Shown: piece by piece, positions 39,807-48,685 of the stretch
How the letters are laid out: each line of letters opens with the position of its first letter
Position numbering within the stretch: the stretch's first letter is position 1
Source of the DNA: Paraburkholderia sp. BL21I4N1
GTDB lineage: Bacteria > Pseudomonadota > Gammaproteobacteria > Burkholderiales > Burkholderiaceae
Direction of reading: 5' to 3'
Assembly: GCF_002973525.1 (NCBI RefSeq)
Contig: NZ_PVEN01000001.1
Location: 558,001-622,000 of the forward strand
Length of the DNA stretch: 64,000 bases
Position numbers and translations under genes: made by a program
Notes under the pieces: model-generated
What the model saw: only the letters and a program-made list of their open reading frames with translations
What the model was told of the DNA's origin: nothing
Database searches by the model: none

Positions 39807-41417
39807 TTATTCCACGAACGCCCCGATCGACAGGAACGGATTCACCTTACCGATGTTGTGCGCGGGATCGTTCGTGGTGAACGTCGGATTGATCCCGTTC
39901 ATGAGCAGACCGTACACCGGTCCCACCTGCACCATCACGCCGGTGTCTCCTGCGTTGTAGAGCGCGGTGCTGCCGGACATCAACGGCTTGGTCGCGGTCA
40001 CATTGACGATACCCGGTTGCGTCTGCGTGAAATCGAGCGAGAAGTTGCTCGACGCCGTCGACGTGAACGGATTCAACAGGGCCGCCGACGGGCTCTGGAA
40101 CAAGGTCGCGCCGTAATTCACGCCCGGGTTGAACGACGCGCTGCCGTCGGTGCAGGTGCCCGACGCCGCATAGACCGGCTGTCCGTTCACGTAGATCGGG
40201 TTCGGGCTTTGACCGATGGTGGTTACCAGGGCGCACGCCGACGCGCTATTCGCGCCGATATAGCCGCCCTTCAGTGCCGTTTGAGCAATCTTCGTGGCGG
40301 GCGCCAGCAGCGAGATGCCGAGCTGATCGTCGAGCGCGTTGTTCAGAATGCCGGTCGGGGTGTTGTCCGTGTGGGCATAGCCGACGCGAATCATCACCGG
40401 CACGAGCTGGTTGTTCACCTTGCCGACGATCATGATGCCGTGCGCCAGACTCGGCGCGAACAGCAATTGCAGCACGCCCACGCCGGCCGCCGGATAAGCC
40501 AGACCGTTGGCGCGGCTGACAAAAACGTTGTCCGGGGAGCCGTCGGCGTTAGTGCGCAACGTCCACGGCGTGCCGGTCAGAACGCACGAATTCGGCGATG
40601 AATCGGGCGTACAGGTGCCGTCCGCGTTGAGCGTCTCGCTGGCTTGAACGGCTTGCGGCGCCCAGCCGGTCGTTGTCAGGCCGTCGGTGCCTTGAGCCGG
40701 GTTGCCCTCGGGGCTCATGCGGAAGCCGACTTCGTTATAGGCGCCGGCCACCTGGGTGAAGTCGGTGACCGTCTGGCTGAAACCGAGGAACGGATACGAG
40801 TCGAAGGTGCGCTGCGGCACGACGCCAATTGGGATACCCAGCGACGTGACGCCGGAAAACTGGATCGTCGCCCCCGGAATTCCGCCGCCGATAATGCCCT
40901 CGCCGACGAACAGCATCGGCGGGTCCTGTGGATTGATGGTGACGCTGTAGGTGCCGTCGGCGGTCGTGCCGTTCTTCAGCACGATTGCGCAGCGGTTCTG
41001 TTCGGCGGTCGGCAGGGCAAAGGAGCCGGTCGGATTGTCGTAGTCGCCGGTGATCGTCAGGCCCGCGCGCGTGACGTTGACCTGGCCGACGGAGATCGGC
41101 ACGGCGGATTCGATGAAGGTCATCTGATACTTCTTCGTCGCCGAATTGAATTGCATCTTGATGTACTCGCCGCTACCCGAGCCGCCGGTGTAGGTGGTCG
41201 AATAGTCGAGCGAATCGGGGCACAGCTTGGCCGCCACGACCGGCGTGCCGGGCGGCTGGCCTTGCGCGCCGCACGAGGCGCCCGAACATTGCGGCACGGC
41301 GACGGCGCCCGGCGCGTCCGCTTTGCCGGAACCGCCGCAAGCGGCCAGCAGCACGGACAACGCGAACGCGCCCGTCATTGTTGAAGCGGATGAGCCTGCC
41401 CACAGTTTGAACGCCAT
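39807..41417 (-). CDS. DUF2957 family lipoprotein
   Basis: A 536-residue exported lipoprotein of a Burkholderia-type family. The signal ends in the lipobox VLLAACGGSG with lipid Cys at residue 27, followed by a Gly/Ala-rich linker with Cys pairs (QCSGASCGAQ). The rest is rich in beta-strand, Gly, Thr and Asn, with stretches such as TTYTGGSGSGEYIKMQF, FLGFSQTVTDFTQVAGAYNE and VGPVYGLLMNGINPTF near the end. Repeated statements of the form LxGxxTxxxG suggest a beta-rich fold, perhaps surface-exposed. Function unknown. It converges on hutG across a shared terminator, and its promoter lies in the long intergenic region to the right. Confidence 0.85.
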   Translation of the reverse strand: MAFKLWAGSSASTMTGAFALSVLLAACGGSGKADAPGAVAVPQCSGASCGAQGQPPGTPVVAAKLCPDSLDYSTTYTGGSGSGEYIKMQFNSATKKYQMTFIESAVPISVGQVNVTRAGLTITGDYDNPTGSFALPTAEQNRCAIVLKNGTTADGTYSVTINPQDPPMLFVGEGIIGGGIPGATIQFSGVTSLGIPIGVVPQRTFDSYPFLGFSQTVTDFTQVAGAYNEVGFRMSPEGNPAQGTDGLTTTGWAPQAVQASETLNADGTCTPDSSPNSCVLTGTPWTLRTNADGSPDNVFVSRANGLAYPAAGVGVLQLLFAPSLAHGIMIVGKVNNQLVPVMIRVGYAHTDNTPTGILNNALDDQLGISLLAPATKIAQTALKGGYIGANSASACALVTTIGQSPNPIYVNGQPVYAASGTCTDGSASFNPGVNYGATLFQSPSAALLNPFTSTASSNFSLDFTQTQPGIVNVTATKPLMSGSTALYNAGDTGVMVQVGPVYGLLMNGINPTFTTNDPAHNIGKVNPFLSIGAFVE

Positions 41418-42067
41418 TGTTTTGTCTCCTCGTCAATCGTCGTTCGTTATTAATTCGCGCGATTAAATGAGTCGCGCGGGTGCCGCTGGATTTTTATCCG
41501 TCCACCACCTGAAACGCCGTGCCCGGCGATACCTCCGGGTGCACTCGCTAAAATGGCCACGAATGCTCGATGAAATAGGCGCCGCCAATCGATGACATCG
41601 AACGAGCTTTATTCGCAATACGCGCAGGCCACGTCGAACAACGCGGCAGGCCCACGAGACAGGCGAATCCCGGTTATGCCGATCAGCTTGCCGTGGGCTA
41701 GGTAAAACAGGGGAATTTCAATGCGACGCAAACGTATTTAATGCCGAATGTCGGAATGGCGCATGCGAATTGCATAGTGGGAATCGCGCTGACTGGGTGG
41801 AATGGCATTAATGTCTCCGTGGCCTGTTATTAGATTTAATTGGTTGCGGCTGAACATTAAGCCGCTGCTACGGACTTGTATATAGTGGCATTAATCCAAA
41901 CCCGTAAGATTCGCCGTCACGCCGTGTGGTGGGGCATTGCGGCGGTAATTCAAACAGACGTATGGATGGAAGTTTTGCCGCTGGACGCGGACAGCCGACA
42001 TCCATCATCGCGCCTCCAAACAAAATTCACCTTGACGCTGTGCGTATGCACACATACACTCCTCGAC
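41418..42067. other. 650-bp intergenic region before the first marR gene
   Basis: Divergent regulatory region between the DUF2957 lipoprotein and the MarR/efflux locus, lower in GC than the flanks from about 41700 to 41890. It contains a small hairpin (GCGGCT/AGCCGC, 41846-41865) and ends in the marR promoter and operator at 42032-42060. No convincing gene. Confidence 0.55.
42032..42060 (+). promoter_or_regulatory. Sigma-70 promoter of marR-1 with embedded operator
   Basis: -35 TTGACG (42032-42037) and -10 TACACT (42055-42060) are 17 bp apart; the operator-like GTGCGTATGCAC (42040-42051) fills the spacer, so bound repressor would block polymerase. The ATG is only 7 bases after the -10 box, which predicts a leaderless or nearly leaderless mRNA. 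Confidence 0.75.
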
Positions 42068-42490
42068 ATGAACCGCCCTCTCTCTTACGACGAATGCAAC
42101 TGCTTCGCGCTGCGCCAGGCGGCGCGGCACGTCACGCAAATCTACGAGCGCCATCTGGGCGGCGTAGGGCTGACGGCCGCGCAGTTCACGATCCTGGCCA
42201 AGCTCGCTCGCAAGCCGAATCTGCCCATCGCGGATCTGGCGGATGCCATGGTGATGGAGCGCACCACGCTGGTTCGCGCCATGAAGCCCTTGCAGCGCGA
42301 TGGCCTGGTGGTGGCGGAAGCGGCGGAGCACGACGGCCGCACGTTTCTGTTCAGTCTGACGGCGAAAGGCGAAACCACCTTCGACGAGGCGTCGGTAGCG
42401 TGGCGCGCCGCGCAAGACGAGTTTGAAGAGCGCTTCGGGCAGGCGCGCGCAAGAGCGCTGCGCACCGAGCTGTTCAGCATCACCGGCTAA
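42068..42490 (+). CDS. MarR-family regulator 1
   Basis: A 140-residue MarR-type winged-helix regulator. After NRPLSYDECNCFALRQAARH the DNA-binding part follows: LTAAQFTILAKLARKPNLPI, recognition-helix region VMERTTLVRAMKPLQRDGLV and the wing EAAEHDGRTFLFSLTAKG. ATG 42068 is used since the promoter at 42032-42060 ends just before it; no ribosome site stands between, in keeping with leaderless translation. A Cys pair at the N-terminus (CNCF) could be redox-active. It is followed 89 bp later by a second MarR gene of equal length and then by the efflux pump genes. It probably binds the operator in its own promoter. Confidence 0.92.
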   Translation: MNRPLSYDECNCFALRQAARHVTQIYERHLGGVGLTAAQFTILAKLARKPNLPIADLADAMVMERTTLVRAMKPLQRDGLVVAEAAEHDGRTFLFSLTAKGETTFDEASVAWRAAQDEFEERFGQARARALRTELFSITG

Positions 42491-42545
42491 CCTAACCCGA
42501 TAGAGCACATGAACTCGTTCTGGCGGGTTGAACGCGCCTATTAAT

Positions 42546-42557
42546 GTGCATACGCAC
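42546..42557. promoter_or_regulatory. Operator-like GTGCATACGCAC before marR-2
   Basis: Reverse complement of the 12-mer in the marR-1 promoter and identical to the copy before emrA. It overlaps the -10 position of a possible promoter (TTGAAC at 42528-42533, 17 bp, TACGCA at 42551-42556), 22 bp upstream of the marR-2 ATG. Confidence 0.72.
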
Positions 42558-42579
42558 TCACGCTTCAGGAAGCGCAGCG

Positions 42580-43002
42580 ATGGAAGGCTTTTTCGACGAC
42601 GACTGCTTTGCGATTCGCCAGGCCGCCCGTTACGTCTCGCAGCTTTACGACCGGCATCTGTCGAACGTGGGGCTGACCATTACGCAGTTTTCGCTGATGG
42701 GTCGGTTGAAACGCGTCGGCCCGATGTCGATGAAGCAACTGGCCGAAGCCATGCGGATGCAGCGCACCACGCTGGTTCGCACGATCCAGCCGCTGCGCCG
42801 CAACGGTCTGATATCGAGCGACGTGCTCGGCGCGGATGTACGGGCGCTGTCGATCGCGCTCACGCCCGCCGGCGAAGAACGTCTGAAAGCAGGCCGCGAG
42901 CATTGGTACGCGGCGCAAGCCGAATTCGAACACCGTTTCGGCGAAGAACGGGCCGCCGCATTGCGCGGCGAGTTGTTCGCCATCACGCAGGATCCGCTCT
43001 GA
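42580..43002 (+). CDS. MarR-family regulator 2
   Basis: A 140-residue MarR-type regulator, paralogous to the gene before it (same length, same FAIRQAAR start, same RTTLVR recognition core) but clearly diverged. DNA-binding region: LTITQFSLMGRLKRVGPMSM, then MRMQRTTLVRTIQPLRRNGL and LTPAGEERLKAG. ATG 42580 has AGGA at 42567-42570; an in-frame ATG at 42544 would run through the operator, so I reject it. A T8 terminator follows at 43028. Two MarR proteins of one subfamily may form heterodimers or respond to different ligands while sharing the operator. Confidence 0.92.
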   Translation: MEGFFDDDCFAIRQAARYVSQLYDRHLSNVGLTITQFSLMGRLKRVGPMSMKQLAEAMRMQRTTLVRTIQPLRRNGLISSDVLGADVRALSIALTPAGEERLKAGREHWYAAQAEFEHRFGEERAAALRGELFAITQDPL

Positions 43003-43027
43003 AGTCGGACGGGCAGTACCGCAAGGT

Positions 43028-43055
43028 CGGCGCAACGCAGAGCGCCGTTTTTTTT
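43028..43055 (+). terminator. Short intrinsic terminator after marR-2
   Basis: Arms CGGCGC and GCGCCG with an 8-base loop are followed by T8. It separates marR-2 from the pump operon, whose own operator begins ten bases later. Confidence 0.8.
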
Positions 43056-43065
43056 AACTCAAGGA

Positions 43066-43077
43066 GTGCATACGCAC
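43066..43077. promoter_or_regulatory. Operator-like GTGCATACGCAC before emrA
   Basis: Third copy of the 12-mer, identical to that before marR-2, 12 bp upstream of the emrA ATG. A weak promoter (TTTAAC, 17 bp, ACATAT) can be drawn around it, again with a very short leader. Confidence 0.72.
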
Positions 43078-43088
43078 ATATCGACATC

Positions 43089-44189
43089 ATGTCCACAACC
43101 CCTTCCACTATCGCGCCGCCCAGCGCGGCTCAATCCGCCAAACCGGCGCGGCGTATTCCCTGGATGCTGCTCGCGGTCATCACGGTGCTTGTCGTGCTCG
43201 CGTTGGCGGTGTCGTACTGGTTCTTCGTCGGCCGCTTTGTCGAGACGACCGACGACGCCTACGTGGGTGGCGATGTCACCGTGATGGCGCCGAAAGTAAA
43301 CGGCTTTGTCACGGATGTGCTGGTGCGCGACAACCAGTTCGTGCATGCGGACCAGGTGCTGATCCGGCTCGATGCACGCGATTACGACGCCCGCCTCGCG
43401 CAGGCCAACGCGGAAGTGCAGAGTGCCCAGGCCGCGGTGACCGAGTTGCAGGCGAAGAAATCCTTGCAGTTGGCCACGATCAACGAGCAGGCCGCCGAAG
43501 TGCGCGCCTCCGGCGCCGAGCTGACGCGCAGCGCCGCCGACCAGACGCGTTATCGCGAACTGGTGAAGGACGACGCGGTGTCGAGCCAGGTGGTCGAACG
43601 GGCGGACGCCGATCTGACCAAGGCGCATGCCGCAGTCGATCGCAGCGGCGCGGCCCTGATCGCCGCACAGCGCCAGATCGCCGTGCTCGACGCGCAGATC
43701 GGCGACGCCGACGCGCGCATCGCCACTGCGCAAGCGGCGCAGCGCGTCGCGGCGCTGAACGTGGAGTACACGACGATTCGCTCGCCGATCGACGGTTATA
43801 TCGGCAATCGCACCGCGCGGGTGGGACTGCTGGCGAACACGGGCGGTTCGCTGCTGACCGTGGTGCCCGCAAGTGGCCTGTGGATCGACGCCAACTTCAA
43901 GGAAGACCAGTTGAAGAAGATGCAGGTCGGCGACAGCGTCGACGTGAATCTCGACGCGTCGAGCCGGCCGATTCACGGCGTGGTGGAAAGTCTGGCGCCT
44001 GCGACCGGCGCGACCTTCAGCGTGCTGCCCGCCGAAAACGCCACCGGCAACTTCACGAAGATCGTGCAGCGCGTGCCGGTGCGAGTGCGTCTCGACGTGC
44101 CGAAGGACATGCAAGGCGTGCTGCGCCCCGGCCTCTCGGCCACGGTGAAGGTTCACGTCGACACCGGCAGCACGCCGGCACGCGGCTAA
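43089..44189 (+). CDS. EmrA-type membrane-fusion protein of a multidrug efflux pump
   Basis: A 366-residue periplasmic adaptor (HlyD/EmrA family) with one N-terminal membrane helix at residues ~24-46, the lipoyl half-motif ETTDDAYVGGDVTVMAPKVN, a long helical hairpin rich in Ala/Gln (residues ~100-205) and the second lipoyl/beta-barrel part TTIRSPIDGYIGNRTARVG. ATG 43089 starts the hydrophilic tail; the AAGGAG 23 bases upstream is too far to serve, so leaderless or structured initiation is likely. It lies 10 bp before the EmrB-type gene and is preceded by the shared operator. Partner of the inner-membrane pump and outer-membrane channel encoded next. Confidence 0.93.
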   Translation: MSTTPSTIAPPSAAQSAKPARRIPWMLLAVITVLVVLALAVSYWFFVGRFVETTDDAYVGGDVTVMAPKVNGFVTDVLVRDNQFVHADQVLIRLDARDYDARLAQANAEVQSAQAAVTELQAKKSLQLATINEQAAEVRASGAELTRSAADQTRYRELVKDDAVSSQVVERADADLTKAHAAVDRSGAALIAAQRQIAVLDAQIGDADARIATAQAAQRVAALNVEYTTIRSPIDGYIGNRTARVGLLANTGGSLLTVVPASGLWIDANFKEDQLKKMQVGDSVDVNLDASSRPIHGVVESLAPATGATFSVLPAENATGNFTKIVQRVPVRVRLDVPKDMQGVLRPGLSATVKVHVDTGSTPARG

Positions 44190-44199
44190 GAGACCGATC

Positions 44200-45771
44200 A
44201 TGACCCAAGTCCTCGCCAATCCCGCCGATCTGCCGACGCGCACCAAAGTCCTCGCGTTCACGCTGATGTGCATCGGCTTTTTCATGGCGACGCTCGATAT
44301 CCAGATCGTGGCGTCGTCCCTCAAAGATATCGGCGGCGGTTTGTCCGCGAGCCAGGATGAACTCTCCTGGGTGCAGACCTCGTATCTGATCGCTGAAATT
44401 CTGGTGATCCCGATGTCCGGCTGGCTCACTCGCGTGTTCTCCACGCGCTGGGTGTTCGCCTTTTCCGCACTCGGCTTCACGGTCACCAGCATGCTGTGCG
44501 GTCTCGCATGGGACATCAATTCGATGATCCTGTTCCGAGGTTTGCAGGGCGCGCTCGGCGCCGCGATGATCCCGACCGTGTTCACCACCGCGTTCGTGCT
44601 GTTTCCCGGCAAGCAGCGTCTGATTGCGTCCACCACCATCAGCGCGCTCGCCACGCTCGCGCCGACGATCGGCCCGGTGATCGGCGGCTGGATCACCTCG
44701 CAATGGTCGTGGCACTGGCTGTTCTACCTGAACCTCGTGCCGGGTGTGCTCGTCACGGTGATGGTGCCGAAGTACGTGCATTTCGATAACGTCGACCTGT
44801 CGTTGCTGAAGAAAGGCGACTACCTCGGCATTCTGCTGATGTCCGGTTTTCTCGGCTGCCTCGAATACGTGCTGGAAGAGGGCCCGCGCAAAAACTGGTT
44901 CGGCGATGACGTGATCGTGTTTTGTGCGTGGGTCTCGGCAATCTGCGGCTTCCTGTTCATCGTGCATGCGTTCACCGCGAAAGAGCCCATTGTCGATCTG
45001 CGCGCGTTGGCGGTCCGGAACTTCGGCATAGGCAGTTTGCTGTCGTTCATTACCGGGATCGGGATTTTCTGCGCGGTGTTTCTGACGCCGGTATTCCTCT
45101 CGCGAGTGCGCGGTTTCGACTCGTTGCAGATCGGCGTCGCGTTGCTGTCGGTCGGTTGCTTTCAATTGCTCGCGATGGTCGCGTATTCGATCCTCGCCCG
45201 CATGGTGGACATGCGAATACTGCTGGTGGTGGGGCTCGTGCTGTTTGGCGTCGGCTGTTATCTGTACGTGCCGCTGACCAATCAATGGGGCTGGCAGGAG
45301 TTGCTGATTCCGCAGGCGTTGCGCGGCATCGGCCAGCAGTTCTGTATTCCACCGATCGTGACGATGGCGCTAGGTTCGTTGCCGATGTCGAGGCTGCGTT
45401 CCGCGAGCGGCCTGTTCAACCTGATGCGCAATCTCGGCGGCGCGATCGGCATTGCCGTGAGCAGCACGATGCTCAACGACCGTCTGAATCTGCACTACGA
45501 GCGGCTGGACGAACATCTGAACGCCGGACGCCCCGTGCTCGAATCGTTGTTGCAGCAACAGACCGCGCATTTCGCGGCGGTCGGCGGTGACGCGCTGAAC
45601 GCGGCTAACGCGGGGCTCGGCGCATTGCATGGCTTGCTGATGCGCGAAGCGCTGGTGCTCACTTTCTCCGACACGTTTTTCGCGTTGTCGCTGTGTTTCG
45701 TGGTCGGTTTGCTGAGCGTGCTGTTCTCGCGCCCGTTCGGCAACACCGCGCCGCCGCCCGATGCTCATTGA
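44200..45771 (+). CDS. EmrB/QacA-type drug:H+ antiporter (DHA2 family)
   Basis: A 523-residue inner-membrane MFS pump with about 14 hydrophobic segments. Characteristic motifs are FFMATLDIQIVASSLKDIG in helix 1 and QDELSWVQTSYLIAEILVIP in helix 2, the antiporter motif region FTTAFVLFPGKQRL and GPVIGGWITSQWSWHWLFYL in helices 5-6. It reads directly after the adaptor gene (10 bp) and before the outer-membrane factor gene (10 bp). The three products form a tripartite pump that carries drugs or other toxic compounds across both membranes, inferred to be repressed by one or both MarR proteins. Confidence 0.94.
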   Translation: MTQVLANPADLPTRTKVLAFTLMCIGFFMATLDIQIVASSLKDIGGGLSASQDELSWVQTSYLIAEILVIPMSGWLTRVFSTRWVFAFSALGFTVTSMLCGLAWDINSMILFRGLQGALGAAMIPTVFTTAFVLFPGKQRLIASTTISALATLAPTIGPVIGGWITSQWSWHWLFYLNLVPGVLVTVMVPKYVHFDNVDLSLLKKGDYLGILLMSGFLGCLEYVLEEGPRKNWFGDDVIVFCAWVSAICGFLFIVHAFTAKEPIVDLRALAVRNFGIGSLLSFITGIGIFCAVFLTPVFLSRVRGFDSLQIGVALLSVGCFQLLAMVAYSILARMVDMRILLVVGLVLFGVGCYLYVPLTNQWGWQELLIPQALRGIGQQFCIPPIVTMALGSLPMSRLRSASGLFNLMRNLGGAIGIAVSSTMLNDRLNLHYERLDEHLNAGRPVLESLLQQQTAHFAAVGGDALNAANAGLGALHGLLMREALVLTFSDTFFALSLCFVVGLLSVLFSRPFGNTAPPPDAH

Positions 45772-45781
45772 GGAACTCAAC

Positions 45782-47215
45782 ATGAAACCGATCGTACTCA
45801 AAGTTCTCGCGAGCGCCGCGTTGTTGACGCTCGCGGCTTGCGCGGTCCCCCCGGCTGAACACGCGGATTTGCCGCAAACGGTCAAGACCGTGGCGCCGGC
45901 CGCGTGGAACGTCGACGCGCCGCAAGACAGCGTCAGCGCCGACACCTGGTGGGCGCAATTCGGCGACCCGGTCATGCATCAACTGGTCGAGTCGGTATTG
46001 ACCGGCAATCTCGACGTGCAAGCCGCGGTGGAGCGCGTCAAGCAGGCGCAGGATCTCGCGACGCAGGATCGCGCGGCGCTGCTGCCCGAGTTGAACGCGA
46101 ACGCCGGCGCGTCCGACTCACGCCAGAACACGCCGCCGCCGCTCGGCTACGTGCGTCAGGCCGGGTTCGGTTTGTCGGCCAGCTGGACGCCCGATGTGTT
46201 CGGCGGCGAACGGCTCGCCGTGCTGGCGGCTCAGGCGCAGGTGTCGGGCCGCGAGGCGTCGTTGAATCAGGTGCGGCTCGCGCTCGCGGCCAACACGGCG
46301 GCCGCTTATATCGATCTGCGCTGGGCCCAATCGCAATTGCAGATTCTCAGCGACAACGAGCAGATTCGCGCCCGTGCGCTGAAGCTCACACAAGAGCGTC
46401 TGCATTACGGACTGTCGACACAACTCGACGTCGCGCGTGCGCAGAATCAATTGCAGGATCTGCAGGCGCAGATTCCGCGCATTCAATCGGCGGTGCAGCA
46501 TCAATTGAGTCTGATCGCGGTGTACTCGGGGCGCACGCCGGAGAGTGTCGACGGTTTGCTGCTCGCCAATGCCCGTGAGATTCCGTTGCCCGCGCAAAGC
46601 GTGCCGCAAATTTTGCCGTCGGAAGCGTTGCTGAAACGGCCTGACGTGCGCACCGCGTATGCGACGGTCGAACAGCGCGCGGCGGAAGTGGGTGTGTCGA
46701 AAGCGCAGCGCTATCCGCAGTTCAGGCTGAATCTCGCCGACGGCTTGCTGGCCTCCTCGTATCTCGGCTTGCCGACGCTGACCGATAACCTGTTCAGCGC
46801 GGCGTTGAACGCGACCAGTCCGATCTTCAACGCGGGCCGCATCACCGCGAATATCGACGCGAGTGAAAGCCGCATGCGCGAATCGCAACTCGGCTTGCAG
46901 CAGACCATGCTGCAAGCGCTGAAGGAAATCGAGGACAACCGCAGCGATCTGGTGAGCGGATCGGTGCAGGTGCAACGACTTGGCGGCGCGCTCGATGCCT
47001 CGGGCCACGCGCTGCGTTTGTCCACGGAGTTGTACAAGAACGGCGCCTCCAGTTTCCTCGACGTGCTGGACGCACAGGAAGCGTATCTGCGCGACGACGA
47101 ATCGTTGAATCAGGCCAAACGCGAGCATGCGCTCGCAGCGGTCGCGTTGTACCGGTCGCTGGGTGGCGGCTGGGATTTGCCGGGAACCGTCACGGCCGTA
47201 TCGACGAATAACTGA
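45782..47215 (+). CDS. Outer-membrane efflux lipoprotein (NodT/TolC-like)
   Basis: A 477-residue outer-membrane channel of the RND/EmrAB type. The lipoprotein signal ends in LTLAACAVPP with acylated Cys20. Two outer-membrane-efflux domains follow, with the helical repeats WWAQFGDPVMHQLVESVL, NAAY-like IDLRWAQSQLQILSDN and, in the second half, RTAYATVEQRAAEVGVSKAQ and SFLDVLDAQEAYLRDDESLN. ATG 45782 is used, with GAGGA upstream and the stop of the pump gene 11 bp away. Completes the tripartite pump. Confidence 0.93.
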   Translation: MKPIVLKVLASAALLTLAACAVPPAEHADLPQTVKTVAPAAWNVDAPQDSVSADTWWAQFGDPVMHQLVESVLTGNLDVQAAVERVKQAQDLATQDRAALLPELNANAGASDSRQNTPPPLGYVRQAGFGLSASWTPDVFGGERLAVLAAQAQVSGREASLNQVRLALAANTAAAYIDLRWAQSQLQILSDNEQIRARALKLTQERLHYGLSTQLDVARAQNQLQDLQAQIPRIQSAVQHQLSLIAVYSGRTPESVDGLLLANAREIPLPAQSVPQILPSEALLKRPDVRTAYATVEQRAAEVGVSKAQRYPQFRLNLADGLLASSYLGLPTLTDNLFSAALNATSPIFNAGRITANIDASESRMRESQLGLQQTMLQALKEIEDNRSDLVSGSVQVQRLGGALDASGHALRLSTELYKNGASSFLDVLDAQEAYLRDDESLNQAKREHALAAVALYRSLGGGWDLPGTVTAVSTNN

Positions 47216-47269
47216 CACACACGGCCACGGCAAATCAACCTGCAAACGTAAGCCAACTGGAGAGAAGCA

Positions 47270-48457
47270 ATGACGAACCCACGAGAAGTCGTGATCTGCA
47301 ATCCGGTAAGAACACCGATCGGCGCTTTCGGCGGAGCGCTGAAAGAGGTGCCTGCCACCGACCTTGGCGCGGTAGCCGTGCGCGAGACGCTGCGTCGCAG
47401 CGGTCTCGACGCGGCGGCGCTGGCGTCGGTGGTGATGGGCAATGTGATCCAGGCGGGCAACAAGATGAATCCGGCGCGTCAGGCGTCGATCGGCGGCGGC
47501 GTGCCGGTGGCGGTGCCCGCCTTGACCGTGAATCGCGTGTGCGGGTCGGGCGCGCAGGCGATCGTCTCGGCGGCGCAGGAAATCTGGCTGGGCTTCGGGG
47601 AGGCCGCCGTGGCGGGCGGCATGGAGAACATGGACCGTGCGCCGTATCTGCTCGACAGCGGCCGCTGGGGCAACCGCATGGGCAACGCGCAGGTTCACGA
47701 CAGTCTGCTGCGCGACGGCCTGAACGACGCGTTTTCCGGCGAGCATTCGGGCTGGCATACGGAAGACCTCGTCGCGCAATTCGACATGACGCGTGAAAGC
47801 CAGGACCGTTGGGCCGCGCGTTCGCAACAGCGATTCGCCGAAGCGCAAGAGAGCGGCGACTTCGACGCCGAACTGATCGCGGTGCAAGTGCCGGGCCGCA
47901 AAGGTCCGCAGCCCTTCACGCGCGACGAACAACCGCGCCCCGACACCACGTTGGAAACGCTGGCCAAACTACGTCCGGCTTTCCGTCCCGACGGCACGAT
48001 CACGGCGGGTAACGCGCCTGGCTTGAACAGCGGCGCGGCCGCGATGCTGGTGGCCGAGCGCGGCTTCGCCGAAGCGCGCGGAATCGAAGCGGCCGCGCGT
48101 CTGGTGGCGTTCGGTGTCGCGGCGGTCGAGCCGGGCATGTTCGGGCTCGGTCCCGTGCCTGCCGTACAGCTGGCCCTGGCGCGCGCCGGGTGGCAACTGC
48201 ATGACGTCGAGCGCTTTGAGATCAACGAAGCGTTCGCGGCCGTGCCGATCGCGGTCGCGCGCCGGCTCGGCATTGCTGATGAATTGATCAACGTGCAGGG
48301 CGGCGCGATCGCGCACGGCCATCCGATCGGCGCGACCGGCGCGGTGCTGACCACACGACTGATCCATTCGATGCGACGCGACGGTCTCAAACGCGGGATC
48401 GTGACGCTGTGTATCGGGGGCGGGCAAGGGATCGCATTGGCGTTGGAAATGCTCTGA
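47270..48457 (+). CDS. Acetyl-CoA acetyltransferase (thiolase family)
   Basis: A 395-residue cytosolic thiolase catalysing condensation or cleavage of acyl-CoA thioesters. The nucleophilic Cys91 lies in VNRVCGSGAQA, the catalytic His in GGAIAHGHPIGATGA and the second Cys in CIGGGQG near the C-terminus. ATG 47270 follows GGAGAG. It stands alone, 55 bp after the efflux lipoprotein gene and 228 bp before NupC, with no beta-oxidation partner near it. Whether it serves polyhydroxybutyrate synthesis, ketone or fatty-acid breakdown cannot be told. Confidence 0.92.
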   Translation: MTNPREVVICNPVRTPIGAFGGALKEVPATDLGAVAVRETLRRSGLDAAALASVVMGNVIQAGNKMNPARQASIGGGVPVAVPALTVNRVCGSGAQAIVSAAQEIWLGFGEAAVAGGMENMDRAPYLLDSGRWGNRMGNAQVHDSLLRDGLNDAFSGEHSGWHTEDLVAQFDMTRESQDRWAARSQQRFAEAQESGDFDAELIAVQVPGRKGPQPFTRDEQPRPDTTLETLAKLRPAFRPDGTITAGNAPGLNSGAAAMLVAERGFAEARGIEAAARLVAFGVAAVEPGMFGLGPVPAVQLALARAGWQLHDVERFEINEAFAAVPIAVARRLGIADELINVQGGAIAHGHPIGATGAVLTTRLIHSMRRDGLKRGIVTLCIGGGQGIALALEML

Positions 48458-48685
48458 GCGTTAAGGCAATAACAGCAACAGCACATGCAATCGCTGCGGC
48501 GCGCGAAACGTCAATCGCACCTTAACGCGCCGCGGCAACACCCCATGCACCCGCACAAAAAATGCACCACGCATTGCCCCGCGCTCGATCCTTCATCACC
48601 CGAACACCGCCCCTAACCGAATCTTTTTCCTCCAGCGTCAGTTTCGTTTAGCATCTGTGCCACTTTCACAAGAACGTCACGAGAC

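Noticed and set aside
42544..42579. Upstream ATG start for marR-2
   Set aside because: The extension translates the operator-like sequence and lacks a ribosome site; ATG 42580 has AGGA and aligns with the sister gene.
42528..43088. Long in-frame extension of the emrA gene through marR-2
   Set aside because: The extension is the shifted-frame shadow of marR-2; the hydrophilic tail plus membrane helix starting at 43089 is the normal EmrA start.
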